This document shows positions 5,354-5,864 of a DNA stretch of 5,864 nt, one piece after another. The notes under the pieces were generated by a model that did not search any database, was not told where the DNA came from, and saw only the letters and a program-made list of their open reading frames with translations. Every line of letters starts with the position of its first letter. The first letter of the stretch is position 1. The translations under genes were made by a program, and so were the position numbers. Source of the DNA: Chromatiales bacterium (lineage in GTDB: Bacteria; Pseudomonadota; Gammaproteobacteria; UBA6429; Thiohalophilaceae); NCBI GenBank assembly GCA_027070385.1, contig JALXDW010000250.1, forward strand, positions 1 to 5,864. The letters are read 5' to 3'.

Positions 5354-5864
5354 TTAAACGCTTGTACTGCTTAATAATGCCGCGATAAGGCCAATCAGCC
5401 CACCAAATACACCGCCCCAGACAACCAGCCAGCCTAAATGTTCTTTTATCATGGTCTGGATGATATTTTTTACCAGTTTGGGAGTGAGTTCATTCAAACG
5501 TTGTTCGACGATGTGTTCTACTTTATCACGCAGTTCGGTTAACACATCCGGTTGCTCGATTTCGTCTTTTAATAAAGACATAAAGGCGGGTTGTTGAGTA
5601 AGTTCAATCAAGGATTGTTTCATGTTTTTAATGAAGGGCTCTTTTAATGGTATGAGTGCATCCTGTCCGCCAAACATGCCGAGCATTCCACCGAAGGATG
5701 ATTCCATGATGACTTTTATTAAGGCATCAAAAGAAGGACTGAGATCAACTTTTTCAATCACGGGTGCTAAATGCAAGTCGGGTGTATTGCCATTTGTACC
5801 ACTGAGTAACCGGTCAATATTTTCTTCGGTAAAAAACTGCGTCATCATCAGTTCCCGAATACCA
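5354..5864 (-). CDS. DUF445 family protein, C-terminal part (5' end outside window)
   Basis: The frame stays open past the first in-window ATG (5848) to the window edge, adding GIREL before MMTQFF, and no Shine-Dalgarno sequence precedes that ATG. The gene therefore most likely begins outside. The 164 residues from that Met fit the C-terminal part of short DUF445 proteins, which run to about 230 residues and start with another membrane segment. Features include 'QFFTEENIDRLL' (4-15), 'SFGGMLGMFGGQDALIPLKEP' split around G60 (51-71), a long helical stretch with 'LTPKLVKNIIQTMIKEHLGW' (121-140), and a terminal transmembrane helix at about 138-159 (glycine-rich, WGGVFGGLIGLI). DUF445 proteins are inner-membrane proteins of unknown biochemical role. 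This one lies 2 nt upstream of the CvfB-type gene and is probably co-transcribed and translationally coupled with it. The family call is confident; the function is unknown. Confidence 0.8.
   Translation of the reverse strand, partial: GIRELMMTQFFTEENIDRLLSGTNGNTPDLHLAPVIEKVDLSPSFDALIKVIMESSFGGMLGMFGGQDALIPLKEPFIKNMKQSLIELTQQPAFMSLLKDEIEQPDVLTELRDKVEHIVEQRLNELTPKLVKNIIQTMIKEHLGWLVVWGGVFGGLIGLIAALLSSTSV

Overview
The window looks like bacterial chromosome from a Gram-negative, probably a marine-type gammaproteobacterium. The evidence is the moderate, slightly AT-rich composition, tightly packed genes, a DUF445/CvfB pair of the kind I associate with Vibrio-like and related gammaproteobacteria, and a membrane-anchored c-type cytochrome that needs a periplasm. 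The genus cannot be named from this sequence.

Layout: (1) Positions 1-166, + strand, hold the 3' end of a gene whose product resembles the C-terminus of S24/LexA-type regulators. It is followed after 25 nt by a macro-domain protein (192-881, +). (2) A two-gene minus-strand unit faces these: an RoxA-like di-heme cytochrome c (4378-2300), then a cytochrome P450 (2270-906) after a 29-nt gap. The cytochrome gene has a convincing sigma70-type promoter and a very strong Shine-Dalgarno sequence. The P450 and macro genes converge with only 24 nt between stop codons and no clear terminator. (3) Upstream, also on the minus strand, a DUF445 membrane-anchored protein (5864-5354, cut by the window end) and a CvfB/YitL-type S1 RNA-binding protein (5351-4515) are 2 nt apart and probably translationally coupled.

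The most interesting part is the cytochrome c/P450 pair. One product carries two CXXCH haem sites on the periplasmic side of a single membrane anchor. The other is a soluble-type P450 with an intact haem thiolate, ExxR and acid-threonine pair, plus an unusual basic-hydrophobic stretch before its I-helix. The membrane should separate them, so any joint pathway would be linked by a diffusible, probably lipophilic, substrate rather than by direct electron transfer. This is inference. No ferredoxin or reductase for the P450 lies in the window. The S24-like/macro pair may be a second small functional unit (regulator plus ADP-ribose reader or eraser), but the evidence for that is only adjacency. No tRNA, rRNA, CRISPR array, insertion sequence or long repeat is visible.
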